Assembly (NCBI RefSeq): GCF_051106095.1
Contig: NC_135783.1
Location: 58,995,447 to 59,059,446 of the forward strand
Direction of reading: 5' to 3'
Origin: Pogona vitticeps
Lineage: Eukaryota; Chordata; Lepidosauria; Squamata; Agamidae
Length of the DNA stretch: 64,000 nucleotides
Part shown: piece by piece, positions 1-11,872 of the stretch
How the letters are laid out: each line of letters starts with the position of its first letter
How positions within the stretch are numbered: the first letter of the stretch is position 1
Position numbers and translations under genes: made by a program
Notes under the pieces: model-generated
Seen by the model: the letters and a program-made list of their open reading frames with translations, nothing else
What the model was told of the DNA's origin: nothing
The model's database searches: none

Positions 1-60
1 TCAGATGACCTGTTGGGTCCCTTACAACTTTATAGTTCTATGATTCTGTGATTCTAAATG
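1..60 (+). repeat. CR1-type LINE 3' tail
   Basis: The first 60 bases match the usual CR1 3' end: a GACCTGTTGGGTCCCTT-like stretch followed by short ATTCTATG/ATTCTGTG direct repeats. CR1 copies end in such 8-bp repeats instead of poly(A). Only the end is in the window; the rest would lie upstream of base 1. It is not a gene here. Confidence 0.7.
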
Positions 61-1430
61 GCACTGGAGAAGTTGTCAATTTCCTGCTGGCTTTTTTTTT
101 TTTTTTTTTTGCTTCCAAATTAAGTATGTGAATCTCTCTTGGTTTCAAAAAGAAAACAAGAAGAAAGAGGCCTCTTTTTCCTCACAGTGTGATTTCTCTG
201 CATGATATTCTTTTTTATAAGAAACCTCAGAGGAAAGTTCATAGGATTTCTTGGAAATTTCCTGACAATTTTTTTTCCTGGAAGAAATGCAAAGTGGCCC
301 ACAATTATTATAATTCCTCCACAGGATTCACCAGGAGAAGTCAGAAGAAACACCAAGCTGTGCAGGATTGTTACAATTCCTGTGCACAATGACATTCGTC
401 CTGGACAGGGTTCACTGGAAAGGGCATTAAGCTGTACAAATTGGGTCAGTTCCCTGCACGAAAAAGGAAAGGTGAAAAACTGGAGTGGGTTGAAGGGGAA
501 AAATGAGATTAGGATCTTGATTTCATGGGAAGCTAGGGTGTCTCACAGGTGCAAGGAGAATTCTCAGTAAGGACTGTCAACATGGAAAAACTCAGAAAAT
601 TGCTGAGAAATTTGTGCAAAAACTCATAATTTCCCTATGTTGAATGACCCGATCTAAGCTGCTTTTCGTGCTTTGGGGTTCTACATTTGGAGTCACTCTT
701 TCAAAATGGCCACAGGGAGCCCTCAATGGAGAAAAGCAGCAGCAAGCAGGAAGTTAAGGGGAGGGAACATCCTTTGGGTAAAACATTAAGTATCCCTCCC
801 ACTTACTTTCCTTCTAAAATTCACAGTCTTTCACAGACTGCTTTTGTTAATTTGGAAGTTAACATGTAATTTAACACAAAAACCAACAGGATGGGTAGAA
901 GATGGAATATGTATAATTGAATAAATACATAAAATGTCTACAGGTTGGAGGGTAACGATTTTGCACTGTCTTACTTCTTTTTTTACGACTAAGGAGAATG
1001 ACAAAATGAGCAAATGTCCTATATTTGGATAAAATAAGCTGCAAAAATAAGTCCCCACCAGCTCAAATGTATATATGGAAACTCTGTTTATATACAGCCC
1101 TGCATAGGTGGTATAATAAATACATTGTGATGTTCAAATGCAGCTGCAGGCTCTGTTTCTTTATATTTCAGAATCTTGAAGGAGGTTCTGAAAAGGAAAC
1201 TTGATTCCTGTTTCCTATGCATGATAATATTCAAAACTTACTTGTTAGAAACAAAGGAAGTGGACTGGGATGAGATGACTGGTTTGTGTCCCAAGGGAAT
1301 CCCATTTCCTTCCAGCCATTAAGCTGGAAAGAGGAATAAACAAGCAAAAGTTTGAAAAGTGAAGGAGGGATGGAGCTCTGAGTTAAATAGTGGGCCAACT
1401 TGCTACAAGTAATGTTTTCCTCTATGGAAG
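61..1430. other. No gene or clear repeat seen
   Basis: AT-rich sequence with a short T run near 91-110. Short open frames of up to about 120 codons show no domain, no codon bias and no convincing splice context. I see nothing I can name. Confidence 0.5.
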
Positions 1431-1685
1431 TATGCACTATTAGTTATTGTGGGTTTTTCGGGCTTCTTGGCCATGTTCTGAAAGTCTTTCTTCCTAACGT
1501 TTCGCCAGTCTCTGTGGCTGGCATCTTCAGAGGACAGCAAATTGTCCTCTGAAGATGCCAGCCACAGAGACTGGCGAAACGTTAGGAAGAACCACTTTCA
1601 GAACACGGCCAAGAAGCCCGAAAAACCCACAACAACCATTAGATCCCGGCCGTGAAAGCCTTCGCGAATACATTATGCACTATTA
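1431..1685. mobile_element. Palindromic Penelope-derived unit with 12-bp target repeats
   Basis: Bases 1443-1673 form a near-perfect inverted repeat: an arm at about 1446-1535, an 8-bp spacer, and the complementary arm at about 1544-1633. The arm sequence matches the 3' end of the Penelope-like element that ends at 28850 (CCACAGAGACTGG, TTAGGAAGAAC, CAGAACACGGCCAA, ACCCACAACAACC). The right side continues into a GATCCCGGCCGTGAAAGCC-like extension to about 1673. The whole unit sits between perfect direct repeats TATGCACTATTA at 1431-1442 and 1674-1685, so it went in as one 231-bp piece. There is no coding capacity. I infer a non-autonomous Penelope derivative made of two inverted tails. Confidence 0.75.
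1544..1586 (+). ncRNA. Hammerhead-ribozyme-like core in Penelope tail
   Basis: The plus strand reads CTGAAGA, one extra T, a GCCAG/CTGGC stem with an 8-10 nt loop, then GAAAC followed by GTTAGG. This is the order of the hammerhead catalytic core (CUGANGA, stem II, GAAA, start of stem III). Penelope-like elements are known to carry hammerhead motifs in their terminal repeats. The cleavage-site strand upstream is not clear, and the extra T between CTGAAGA and stem II weakens the call. The inverted arm carries the same motif on the minus strand at 1493-1535. Activity is not implied; a degenerate remnant is as likely. Confidence 0.4.
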
Positions 1686-1877
1686 ATTATTTCTCCGAAT
1701 ATGAAATACAAATATTAGAAAATTTACTATATAATTGCTGAGATCCAGTAGTAAGTTACAACTAGAGTAGGACTATTGATTGAGTGGGGATTTGGCAAAT
1801 CTCCTCCATAAGTTCCACTGATTCAAGAGGCCAACTTTAATTGCAACTTAACTACTGGATTTCAGCCAATGTATAGC

Positions 1878-2056
1878 GGGACATGGTGGCGCTGCGGGTT
1901 AAACCGCAGAAGCCTCTGTGCTGTGCAAGGTCAGAAGACCAGCAGTCGTAAGATCGAATCCATGCTTGTCGCAGCTCCTGCCAACCTAGCAGTTTGAAAG
2001 CATGTAAATGCGAGTAGATAAATAGGTACCACCACGGTGGGAAGCTAATGGCATTC
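1878..2056 (+). mobile_element. Sauria-type SINE, 5' part
   Basis: Starts with a tRNA-like head (GGTGGCGCTGCGGGTTAAACC, then a B-box-like AGATCGAATCC). It continues into the conserved Sauria SINE body CAGCTCCTGCCAACCTAGCAG, CATGTAAATGCGAGTAGATAAATAGGTACC and ends near GGTGGGAAG. The BovB-like 3' tail that full copies carry is absent, so this copy is 3'-truncated. Sauria SINEs are a squamate family and are the strongest single pointer to the host group. Confidence 0.85.
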
Positions 2057-2089
2057 ATTCATTAATGAGTTAGGTGGTGGATGTTTCGT

Positions 2090-3258
2090 GAGGAACAATG
2101 TGTCAGAACCATGAGTCTTGTAGTGGTTCTCTACTCATCTTGAAACCTGAAGGGAGGGTGGCGGTTTGTCCCAGGATTCTTTTATGAGGTCAAGCATGGC
2201 AGGTATGAAGGCTAGGCTGAGAGGTGGAGACTTGTCCTGATTTATATCATCAAACATGAGGTCTTGTTTTGGTGGTGGAGGTTGCTCAACCTCAAGAGAT
2301 TTTGCCACGCAAAGAACAAGTTGGGAGTACGAAATGAAGTCTTCTGATGGAAAAGGTGGATGATTATCTGCCACATCGGAATCAGGTGTAGGCAAGTTTG
2401 ATGGGGACTCTTGAGAAGTTTCGGAAAGAGGTTGATGAATATCAGAAGCTGCTGAATCGGAAGAAGGAGACCGATGTTGAGGTTTTGAGAAGTTAGTCAG
2501 AGGTGTAGTAATAGAATGAGTAGATGGGCCTCTATCAGATTTATCTAGTGGAGGGGAGGTCCTCTATACATGGTGGTGACCTCTAGAGATGAGGGATGAA
2601 CCTGGAAAGGCTGGTGCTAGGTTGGGAGGCAGAAGTGGAGGTTGGTATGGAGGATGTGTGGAAATGTTTCGGTAGCGGTTGGTCAGTTGGCCGAGAAGAG
2701 TGATGTTTGAGAGCCGATTTAGAGGGAACCGAGGTCGTTGGCATGGGAGGCTTTGGCTAGCGAGATCGATGTTGGTGTTGAGGTGGCGACAGTGACTGGG
2801 TCTGATGTTGTTCTCCCAAACAAAAAAGGCAGCTGTCGTGACCATTGGATAGAGGAATCTTACTTGAACACCACACACACTGCTTAAACGGACCCGGAGG
2901 GGCCATAAAAAGGCAGAAGTAGGGGGGGAAGGAGGGAAACGAAAGTAATGAAAATAATGGGAAAGACCATGTAAGAAAAGAAAAACTCATTAGGAAATGT
3001 CAATAAGGAGTATTATGAAAGCCTACAAAGGCAAATAGGAAGATAGACAATCACGATTGAAAAATAGTTGTTCTAGTTGTCGAGAAGGTCTGACCTAAGC
3101 AGCAGCTAAAAGGAACTGAGGGGACTTCCAAGTGGGCAGAGCCTCTGCTGGGGAACGTCCCACTAATCACATGTCTTTAAGCTCTAGAAACTTCTGAGAG
3201 GTCCTGCACAGCTGCAGATTAACCCATTTGTGTACATTCACAGAGACCATGAAGAAGA
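2090..3258 (-). mobile_element. Old DIRS retrotransposon, 5' fragment
   Basis: On the minus strand this begins with a terminal-repeat-like stretch (about 3110-3258) resembling the right end of the DIRS copy at 56763-59833: the same order of CTCTAGAA, GAGAGGTCCTGCAC, TTAACCCA, and CAGAGACCATGAAGAAG. Reading inward, a gag-like piece follows with a CVWC/CLFCLGEQH-type cysteine motif near 2800-2880 and an LIKESWDKPP-type motif near 2150-2200, both typical of the first frame of vertebrate DIRS elements. It is a broken fossil with several breaks and lacks the later parts. It looks clearly older than the 56.7 kb copy. Confidence 0.65.
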
Positions 3259-4914
3259 AAGTTGTGTTACCTTGTATGTTAATTTCTGTTATGTCAAGGT
3301 TGTTAGGTTTTTTTTAACATTATACAAATCTTTCTGTATTACTGTATCTATTTTTATAAGCATCCTGAAGACAGAAATTCAACAACATAGATATTTAAGA
3401 GACTGAATTGTGTGTTTTCGCTTACTGCCCCCATTATACTCCAATGTTAAAAAATCAAATGGTGTGATCAGATGCTGAAAACAGTATGCTCCATTTGACA
3501 CTTGTATGACTATGTAGTAGGCCACTTGTGGTGGAATAGATTGTTGGAGATTTATACTTGGATTGATACTGGTGGGTGGGGTACATTGTTGGCTTACAAC
3601 TCCCAGAATCCTCTAGGCAGCTGTTTTATTGAAAACGGAAAATGTCTCCCCCACCAGACTACAAGTGTCTCTCTAAGGACCATAACTCTGGTGCGTTCCT
3701 AGATGTTTCCTAGAAAGGAATATCTGGAATATAGGGGGAATAAACAGGAGATTTCCAGTGCTAACCCTGCTAGCTATCCCCACCAGACACCTCAGCCCAG
3801 TGGTAGGACTGGCCCCAACTAAACTTTCTCAATTTGACTATACTTTCTCAATCAGCCAATCTGTACTGCTTTCAGTAAGTGTTGCCAGTAATCATGCAAC
3901 AAGTTCCACCCATGGCAGTACAGTACATGGGGAATGGAAGGGGTGATGAAAAATCAGGCAAGAGAACCACCAAAGTGCCTGTCAGCCAAGACCACATACC
4001 CTCCATGCCTTCCCTTTGAGTGCCTGTTTATGAAGCTTTAGATCTTACCATTGCTCGACACAAACCTAGTTCTGTGTCTAGTGTGTTCTATTGAAAAAGC
4101 AGAACTTCTCTACAAGGCTGGCTGACTTGTGGCTACAGATGTCTGGGAACTCCATCCTCCCTATTTCTTTTTTATATAAAATTGTTTCTTAACAAAGCAT
4201 GAAGGAGACAGAGCAGAATCCATAGAGATGCTTCAAAGACTCCTTAAATATTCACTCATTTTACATAATTGATGACTATCCATAGCAGATATGGATGATA
4301 AATTTTCGTCTTATTTAAACTTTATCAGTGTCATGTAATTTAAGTAAGGAAAGAAAACACTATCACTGAGTCTATTGAGAGTTGGGAAAATGTGGACATG
4401 GAAGAGCAAGAGACGGATGAAAACAAAAGCCAAACACAGACACCTAAGAGCTGACCTAAAACTTGAAATATTTGTCATAGTTCAAGGACAACTTGAAGGA
4501 GAGCAAACATATGACAATGTCTGATATTGCTGATTTTTTAAATGTCCAAAGCCACCTGGGAAATGAGTAGACATTCCAGAAGATCAGATTATAACAAAAA
4601 CAAAACAAGTCAACTGGCAAATCTAAATCGGACATCTTTTTTTAGGTGGCAGTTTAGTTGTGGTGGTACTGCAGTTTCCCATCTTGCCAAATATAAAATA
4701 TTTTTTTTCCTGGGAAAATACAATTAGATATCCTGTTACCGGGGCCATTTTTGTTTGGACTGTTAAGAAGAACGCTACTCCTGGAGTTTCACAGACTCTT
4801 TGACCTCGTCAAAGAGAAATGAGACTGACCACTTCCCTGTTTCTGTCATTTAACAAAACAGTCTATATTATTTTAGCTTATAATTGCTTGTCTGTTTCCA
4901 GGCACAATTCAAAG
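3259..4914. other. No gene seen
   Basis: AT-rich single-copy-looking sequence. A short ACAACTCCCAGAATCC stretch near 3598 is the common arm of amniote hAT-type MITEs, too short to delimit. No exon-like open frame has supporting features. Confidence 0.45.
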
Positions 4915-5245
4915 TGTTGACCATGACTTGTAAAGGCCTATACAGTTTGGGTCCAAGTTATCTGAAGGACCATATCTCCCTTTATGAGCCTTCTTAGCTC
5001 TTAAGATCTTCAGGAGAGGCCCTTCTATCAGTTCCTCAGGCTTCTCAGTTACACTTGTTAGCAACATGAGAGAAGGTGTGGCTGCTTCCAGGTTGTGGAA
5101 TGGCCTGCCTTGGGAGGCTTGGTTGTCCTCCCCTCTCTCTTGTCCTTCCTGTGACAGGTAAAGATCGTCATGTTTAGACAGTCTTTTAATTAATTGGGCA
5201 CTTGTTGATCTTGTGTGCTGGACACTATTTTTATGTATGTTTTAA
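4915..5245 (+). pseudogene. L2-type LINE ORF2 C-terminal relic
   Basis: The plus strand preserves a decayed LINE C-terminus in broken frame: GPSYLKDHIS, then a charged stretch, then AASRLWNGLPWE, matching the APRLWNSLPEEIR-type motif found just after the reverse transcriptase in L2/CR1 elements. The closing RQSFN/CLDSLL stretch follows. Several indels separate the blocks. It is an ancient fragment of roughly 330 bp without a preserved tail. Confidence 0.6.
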
Positions 5246-5509
5246 TGAGTTTTAAGGATCGTTAAATAGTTTTAGTTGGGTTTTTTTTTTTTTTTTTTGA
5301 TAACTGGGATTACAGCATGTGATTTTCCTTACCTTCTTGCATATATTTTCTCTGTTTTCTGATTGGTCACTGGGAGGCAAACATGGGCTTAATCTGGCAG
5401 ATTGCAGAGGCACAAATCTCTGAGGAAATCCCATTGTGGGAGACAAAAGAGGTTGATTGTAAGGAATACATATTCCATATATAGTTTGACCTTTAGAGGG
5501 AATGAACGA

Positions 5510-5665
5510 TTGTGCTTTAGTGAGTGAGCAGCTGCTCTGTATGCAGAAGGAGCCAAACTCAATCCTTGATATCTCCAGGTAAATTAGGAAAGATTATGTA
5601 TGAAAATCTGATGGGCCTCTGCCAAATACTGTAGTAGAGGTTAATCAGTGGTCTCACCCTGCATA
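5510..5665 (+). mobile_element. tRNA-derived SINE fragment
   Basis: Contains a diverged tRNA-like head (GAGCAGCTGCTCTGTATGCAGAAGG, then AACTCAATCCTTGATATCTCCAGG), followed by a body resembling the GATGGGCC.CTGCCA and GTGGTCTCACCCTGCATA stretch of a widespread squamate SINE. About 15-20% of positions look changed from the remembered family sequence. 3' end uncertain. Confidence 0.55.
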
Positions 5666-6112
5666 CAACTACTGGTACCTTCTTAATTGCATGCATGTTC
5701 TGTGTAGCAACTGAGGAAAAGCTGCAATTGTTGCATAATATAACACATGTGGAAATGTGACCGCAGTAATATGGTCCCAAACTGAAAAATGCATTTATAG
5801 TAAGGGAACTAAAGGCATAAAAATAGCTGGGTTTACAGTGAAGATCAGCAGGGATCACATATGGCTGACTCTACCAATAGGCAGAGTGAAGTGGCCTCCT
5901 TGAACTGCAAGGTATGAGGGGTGTGGAATGGACAGAGCTGCACATGCCATGTGACTGTGCCACAGACCATATCCTGCTGAATTCAGGTACAGACAGTGTT
6001 GTGTTTTCTATCACTGTAAAAATCAGGTTGAGCAGCCATTCTTGTTGGCGTTTATATGTAGAGAATGGGAGAACGAAGTGCCATCTTGTCCTTTGTCCCA
6101 GACAGCAAAATG

Positions 6113-6248
6113 TTTCAGGGATGGCCCTGGTAGTGGTGGGGAACCAGACATGGCTGAACTGCAGCTCTCATCATCACCCCTGGCTAGGGTTGATGGGAAT
6201 GCAATCCAATAACATCTGGAGAGTCACATGTTCCCCATCCGTGATTGG
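6113..6248. mobile_element. hAT-type MITE relic
   Basis: The stretch carries the familiar inverted arms: GGGGAACCAGACATGGCTG and CTCTCATCATCACCCCTGGC on the left, GGTTGATGGGAATGCAATCC and AACATCTGGAGAGTCACATG with TTCCCCATCCGTG on the right. This is the layout of the amniote hAT MITEs with CAGGGATGGGGAACC termini. No clear 8-bp target repeat is left. Confidence 0.5.
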
Positions 6249-9200
6249 GGAAGATTGAAACCAGTGTGCCTCCTGTGTATGCTGCCCATGTGCTCACTGT
6301 GAATGTGCAACTTCAAGGTCCCTGGTCTTCCTTCTGGTGGCTCTTTATCTTTAAACCAAACATAAATTGTCCAACCTTTGAAATGGAGGTCACCTTCCTA
6401 AGGAAGAACGGCAGCCTTTCAAATGGAAAGAGGCGTGAAAGAGAAAGACATGGGGATCCTACCCAAGGCTCAGAGATGAGGCTGTAAGCACTGTAATGGG
6501 GCTAGCCTGTCAACATACACTACAGTGGCCTTAATATGCAGCTTCTTTGACACACCTTTCACCTTTTCAGCAAGGAGGTGACTCCGGAGTGAGCAGAGTG
6601 ACCTTGGGTCAATGGAAAAGGAAGCTCCAATTTATAGGAGTCTGTTTGCCCCCCCCCCCATCCTTATCTGGTGTATAATTTTACTACACACAGACAGATG
6701 GACTGAGTTGTGCTGGTGAACATTCTGTGTGCAGATTACGCTGGCAGATGACTAAGTAGCTTCTCCACTGTCATAAAAAAATTCCTTGCACAGAAAATTG
6801 GGTTGGCTGAAATTGGTAGGGTGGTTTGGGGGGTCTAGCAGTAGCATGTGAAAGGAGGTATAAGCTGCAAGCAACCCAGGCTTGTGGAGGGCAGGAGGAG
6901 GCAGTTGAGGAGCAGTATTGGTGATAGGATTTGAGCAGGCAAGGTGTGTGTGGAAAAGTGGCAAGACTGGAGTTGTGAACCTCAGATGGTGAAGGCTGGT
7001 CTTACTATGGACTAGTGGTGGTGTTTTGGCAAGATATTACTGATGTGGCCTGTGGACACTTGCCATCAAGTTGCCCATTTTTGTATTTTATTTCAGGATT
7101 TGTGGGGTTTGCATCTTGAAATGGGTAGACTATGTTGGCCCATGTAAGAACAGGAATATTTTGAGATTAGAATGGCCAGTTACACATCACAAAAACAGAG
7201 GTAATACATCAACAGAAAGATAATGCAATGATTTACCTAAAATCTGTATATCATAATGTATGCATAAATGCAATTTACAAACCAATAGGTACAACTGAAA
7301 CAGATCCTATCTCATACTAGTAGGAATATCATCAGGTGACATGTGTGCCTGTTTAGTCTACTGTCAGGTGCTCCCTGCTGGACACTTTCAAGGCCCTGTT
7401 CTCCCATCCAATGGCATTTTAGCTTTAAACTGGCAGTTCTTCATACAGAGGGCTAGCAGTTGTCCAAAGATGTCACCTATGTGGATCAGACCTGTTGCAA
7501 GACTTCTATGTAGATATGCGCTTCACCCAGAGCCATAACTGGAAATTTTGGCACCGTCGCCCACCTACTCTGTCTTGAGGCATGACCATGAGTTCATTAC
7601 CACCCTACCAAAGAAAAAAGAATATGGTGTTCCCCACACAAGAAAGAGAAAATTTAGGCTTAAAAAAAGGAGAGAGAAAGAGATTAATGCTGGAAAATTC
7701 TGCCATTTATTTTCCCAACACTCCTTGCTTGTTTACCTCTAGATTTTGTTGGCTTGTAAACTTTGGTGCCCTGGCGCTAAGCCCCGGGTATCTTGCCCTA
7801 GTTATAGCCCTGACTTTACTGATGAACTTACCACTCAGTAACAGAGTTTTCAATATATAAAACTAAGATTCCAATCAGATCTATACTTGATTTTTAAAAA
7901 TATACAATCAGCATTGGTTGGATAAATGTGGCATAGTTAGCTGCATTATCTTCAGATTTCCTCAGGTTTTATATTGCTCAGTTCTCAGCTTAAATTTCTG
8001 TCCCATCTTTAGTTTTATAATGATTTTATTGTACATCATCAGTTAAAACTCATTGTGTTTGCTGATCTCATTTCACATAAATAAAGCTCACTTGTAGCTC
8101 TAAAATGTAATCAAACTTGTGTGCGCTACATTATTTCATAGTCAAAGATATCCCTTGCATCCATCTTTCTTTAACTTCATAATTAATCTGCTTCTAGAAA
8201 ATCTGATAATATGAATGGAGTTAAAAGGTATAATTGCACTACAATGTGGCTAAAACAATGTAAAGCCACAGTGAAACAAATAAATGAAAGAATGCGTTTT
8301 CTTAAAAAGACTAAAAGGTGTGTTGCAGCTCCTTTTACCTAGTACTCTCCATATATGCTGGAATACAACTCTCATTATCCCATTGGCAGCCTATAGAAGA
8401 TATGGACTTCCAAAAGTTGTTTGACTACAACTCCCATCATGCCTTACCATTGTTTAGGCTGATAGGAACTTCACTGGAGGTCAGGAGGTTTCATCATAGT
8501 CAATAAGGAACTAAAGGTACCTCTGAACTAAAAGTACTAGGTAACAATTGAGCCATTAATTGCACTTTCATTTTTCAGCAAGCAGAATAACTGACAAGCA
8601 TGTCCTGTTTATTAACTATTTTGATGACTAAATGGTGGCATGTTAGCCTTCTGTGAAAATATTATGGGAAGTCGGACATGATGATGCTTTTACTGTTGGT
8701 TCTTCGCAGGACGTATAAAAATTACTTTTTTGAATTACAGCTTGCTCAAATCAGCCAGACAACAGGGTTGCTGATGTTTAACAGAGGGAATGATTCACTC
8801 AAGTTTTGAAGTTATGCTCTGATACATGGACTCTGGGGCAAGGGGAAATCATATCATAAACATCCTATGAGGAAAACAGCTGGTGTCGCTTCATTGTATA
8901 CAAAGTGCAGAAGTGGAATAACTGGGAGGCAGTTCGTGGCCTATTTGAAAGTCCTGACAGGGGGTTGTGAAAAAGATGCTGTATTTGGATCCGTGACTTA
9001 GGGGCATCCATGCAGACAGAATGTGGGACACTGGCATGATGTCCTCACACCAAATGATGTTAAATGTCATTAGCTACACTTGTCAAACCAAAATAAATAA
9101 ATCCAGTATCACCATTCTTCAATTTGTGGAACATTCAGCTACGGTTCTGTTTGGAATCTCAGTCCTGTCTATCTGTCTAGCTATCCACCTAGCCCTAGTG

Positions 9201-11624
9201 GTGTGAAGGCTGTGTGTTATTTTTGGTGCCACATGTATGTCCCAGGGCAGAAAAATGACCCCCAGACTACTGAACCATTCAGTAGTAATTTCAGCATGTC
9301 AATACGTGAAATTTTATTTATTTCAGAGGTCCAGAGAACATGTTAAGTACTATTCTAAAATCAAAGTAAAGAGGAACACTTTGTTTAACAACTATTCACT
9401 CTTGGGGAAGGAAACTGCAGTTCCCTGTGTTTGTGTCTCTGCACCCTCAGGAGACTACAATCTATAAAACTGGGCCTAAAAGGTACAGAAGGGTGGTCCC
9501 CAAGGAATTAGTCAGTAATGGCGATCAACATGGCCACCTAAGAGCAAGCAGAAGATGCTTCATTTCCAAAACATTTCTTGCCACAATGTACATTTACAGC
9601 AAACATAAGAATACCTTTATTCTCAGCTTTAATTCTCTGAATAAAACAAGCAGTTGTTTTTAGGGGCTCATGGAAGATAAAGTTATCTGTAGTTACTACT
9701 AATCATGATAGCTATGTACTACCTCCAATATCAGAGGCACTTCTAAACACCAGTTGCTGGGATCACAAATATGAGCTACTGTACTCAAATCCAGCTTCTG
9801 GGCTTCTTATAGATGTCTGGTTCATCACTGCAACGTCTGCAAATGCCTAAAACAGAGGTTCTCAAACATGGGTCCATGGATGACAAACTCCTCTCTGGTG
9901 GTCTACAAAAACATATTTTTGCTTCACCACCAAACATACCAATACTTGGCTGTGTACTGATATATTTTTTGTGAGGACAAGGGCTGTTGCTGAGCAAGAC
10001 AGGGTTGTCACCACATACTATTTTCCAGTTCAAATGCACTTATTCAGCAGAATGAATGCTGAACCTGACCTGATGCTAACACTGATTTCACCCAATCCTT
10101 TATGGTCCCACGAATTCCACAATTTCCACTCCCACAGAACACTTTAGCAAGGAACTAGATGTGCCCAAGCTTGCTGAGTTGTCCACAGGAACTTGGGAAT
10201 CCCTGTTTTACCTTAGTACCTTCTAGGCAACTGCCCTGAGGAAAGTTGTCTTAAAATCTGCCAAGCTAGGGAATTGCTCCATTGGTTGGAAAGAGCAGGT
10301 GGAAAGAGCTCCGCCTGCTGCTCTATTATTTGAAGTCTAATCAACATGAGGCTTGGGGTGGGGTCACTGGTGAGTTCATGCCTTTTCTAGCAGTCACTCA
10401 CACTTCTGACTTGGACAACTGTGGGCTGGGTATAGACCAATATATACAAATAATAGTACCCTAAGCAACTGTAGCTCTGAGAAGCGATTATGCCCAAAGA
10501 AGGTAAAAAGCATGGTTTTGTTGTCCGTTGTAATACCAGAAGGAAGAAGCTATCTGTTAGGCAATCAAGCAAATGAAAATCTTGGGCTAGCTCGCAGAGC
10601 ACACAAGATTACAGGCATTATATTAAAACTGCTTCTTGGGATTTGGGCCTGCGTGCACGTGCACACGGTCTATTTATAGACAGAAATCCATCTCTAGGGA
10701 TAAAAATTCATTCCTGCTGGACCATCAACCTGAGTGGGTGGCCTTGGCTAAATTACTTGTCTGCTATAACAAGCTTCCTGGGTTTGTCTGGGGGACAAGC
10801 ACACACAGATAAGCTGTCTTGATTATCTCCCCAAAGTAGAATAGAAAAGCCACAAAAATAAATTCAGCGTATTCTCAGGTGTGTCTGTGTGTCTGGGACA
10901 TTTTTCTGAGACCAGATGAATTTGCTAAGTACATTCAGTTCAAACAAATGCAGTTGTCACCAGGGTGTCATTAAAAACCACTCTGGTATTTTAAGAACAT
11001 CCCTTCCTAGCCAACACAGTGATCCAGATATGTGAGACTATACATTCCATCATCCACAACCAAGATGGTCAACGTGGCCGAGTTTGGGGAAGGCTGCTTT
11101 AATCACTGATTTGTCTCCAGACAAAATAACTTGTACCTCCTGCCACCCGTGTCTTTCTTTGGCCACGATAACACTAGGCAACTGTTCCCTGTTTGCTAAC
11201 TATACTTTTCATATTTTTGTTATCCTGAATCTTTATCATTGGTTTATATACTGGCTTCCTTTCTTCCCAGCGTCTCCCACTGCCACCTCTCTTCACATCT
11301 GGGCACTGCCTTTCTTGTTCTCCCCTCATGGCCTCCTGGATCCACCAGTGCCAGCCTGGACCGTCACCAACCTGGTTGGCCACTACTGCAGGCAAAGCAT
11401 TATTGCTGCTGCTAGAGCCTCGATCTCAGGTGCTTGAGGAGCCCAGCCCAGAAAGGGCTATAGACCTTGAGCCCTGTTTAAAAAGAGAAAACAGGGAGGT
11501 GGGTGGACAGATCGACGGAGGACTGCCGGGTGGGCATGGGAGGAAAAGCTGTGCCTGGGGTGGTGAAATGAAGCCGGGTCAGCCTCTCCCTTCTTTCCCT
11601 GCTTGCTGTGACAAGCTGTGACAG
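6249..11624. other. Long stretch without genes
   Basis: No coding exon, structural RNA or young mobile element is recognisable. There is a C run at 6650-6659. ACTACAACTCCCATCATGCC at about 8423-8442 is another short piece of hAT-type MITE arm. A weak inverted pair, CAGAGGTTCTCAAAC near 9852 and TTGGGAATCCCTG near 10193, may mark an old hAT element, but no target repeat supports it. Short open frames (up to 117 codons at 11084-11437) lack any domain. Confidence 0.45.
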
Positions 11625-11632
11625 CTCTGGAG

Positions 11633-11770
11633 CAGAGGTTCTTAACCTTGGGTTACTCAGGTGTTTTTGAACTGCAACTCCCAGAAACCCCAGCCAGCAC
11701 AGCTGGTGGTGAAGGCTTCTGGGAGTTGCAGTCCAAAAACACCTGAGTAACCCAGGGTTAAGAACCACTG
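11633..11770. mobile_element. hAT-type MITE with 8-bp target repeat
   Basis: A 138-bp palindrome starting CAGAGGTTCTTAACC and ending GGTTAAGAACCACTG. Inner arms also pair (CTGCAACTCCCAGAA with TTCTGGGAGTTGCAG). It is flanked by perfect 8-bp direct repeats CTCTGGAG at 11625-11632 and 11771-11778. The 8-bp duplication and CAG...CTG ends are hAT hallmarks. It has no coding capacity and would rely on a transposase in trans. Confidence 0.85.
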
Positions 11771-11796
11771 CTCTGGAGGATGTGGAGATGAAAGAG

Positions 11797-11872
11797 ACCT
11801 TTGGGTAGTGTGGGCAGCATATAAATTAAACAAACAAACAAACAAACAAACAATAAATAAATAAATAAAAGG
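11797..11872 (+). repeat. L2/CR1-like 3' tail with (CAAA)n(TAAA)n
   Basis: GGGTAGTGTGGGCAGCATATAAATTAAA followed by CAAA and TAAA repeats. This is the closing part of the common squamate LINE/SINE tail (GGGCGGTATATAAAT with AATAAA-type repeats). Confidence 0.55.

Noticed and set aside
9852-10205. hAT element suggested by CAGAGGTTCTCAAAC and TTGGGAATCCCTG
   Set aside because: Ends pair weakly, there is no 8-bp target repeat, and the interior does not pair.
11084-11621. Overlapping 97-117-codon frames in GC-richer DNA as a host exon
   Set aside because: Several frames on both strands are open at once, a sign of composition and not coding; no domain seen.
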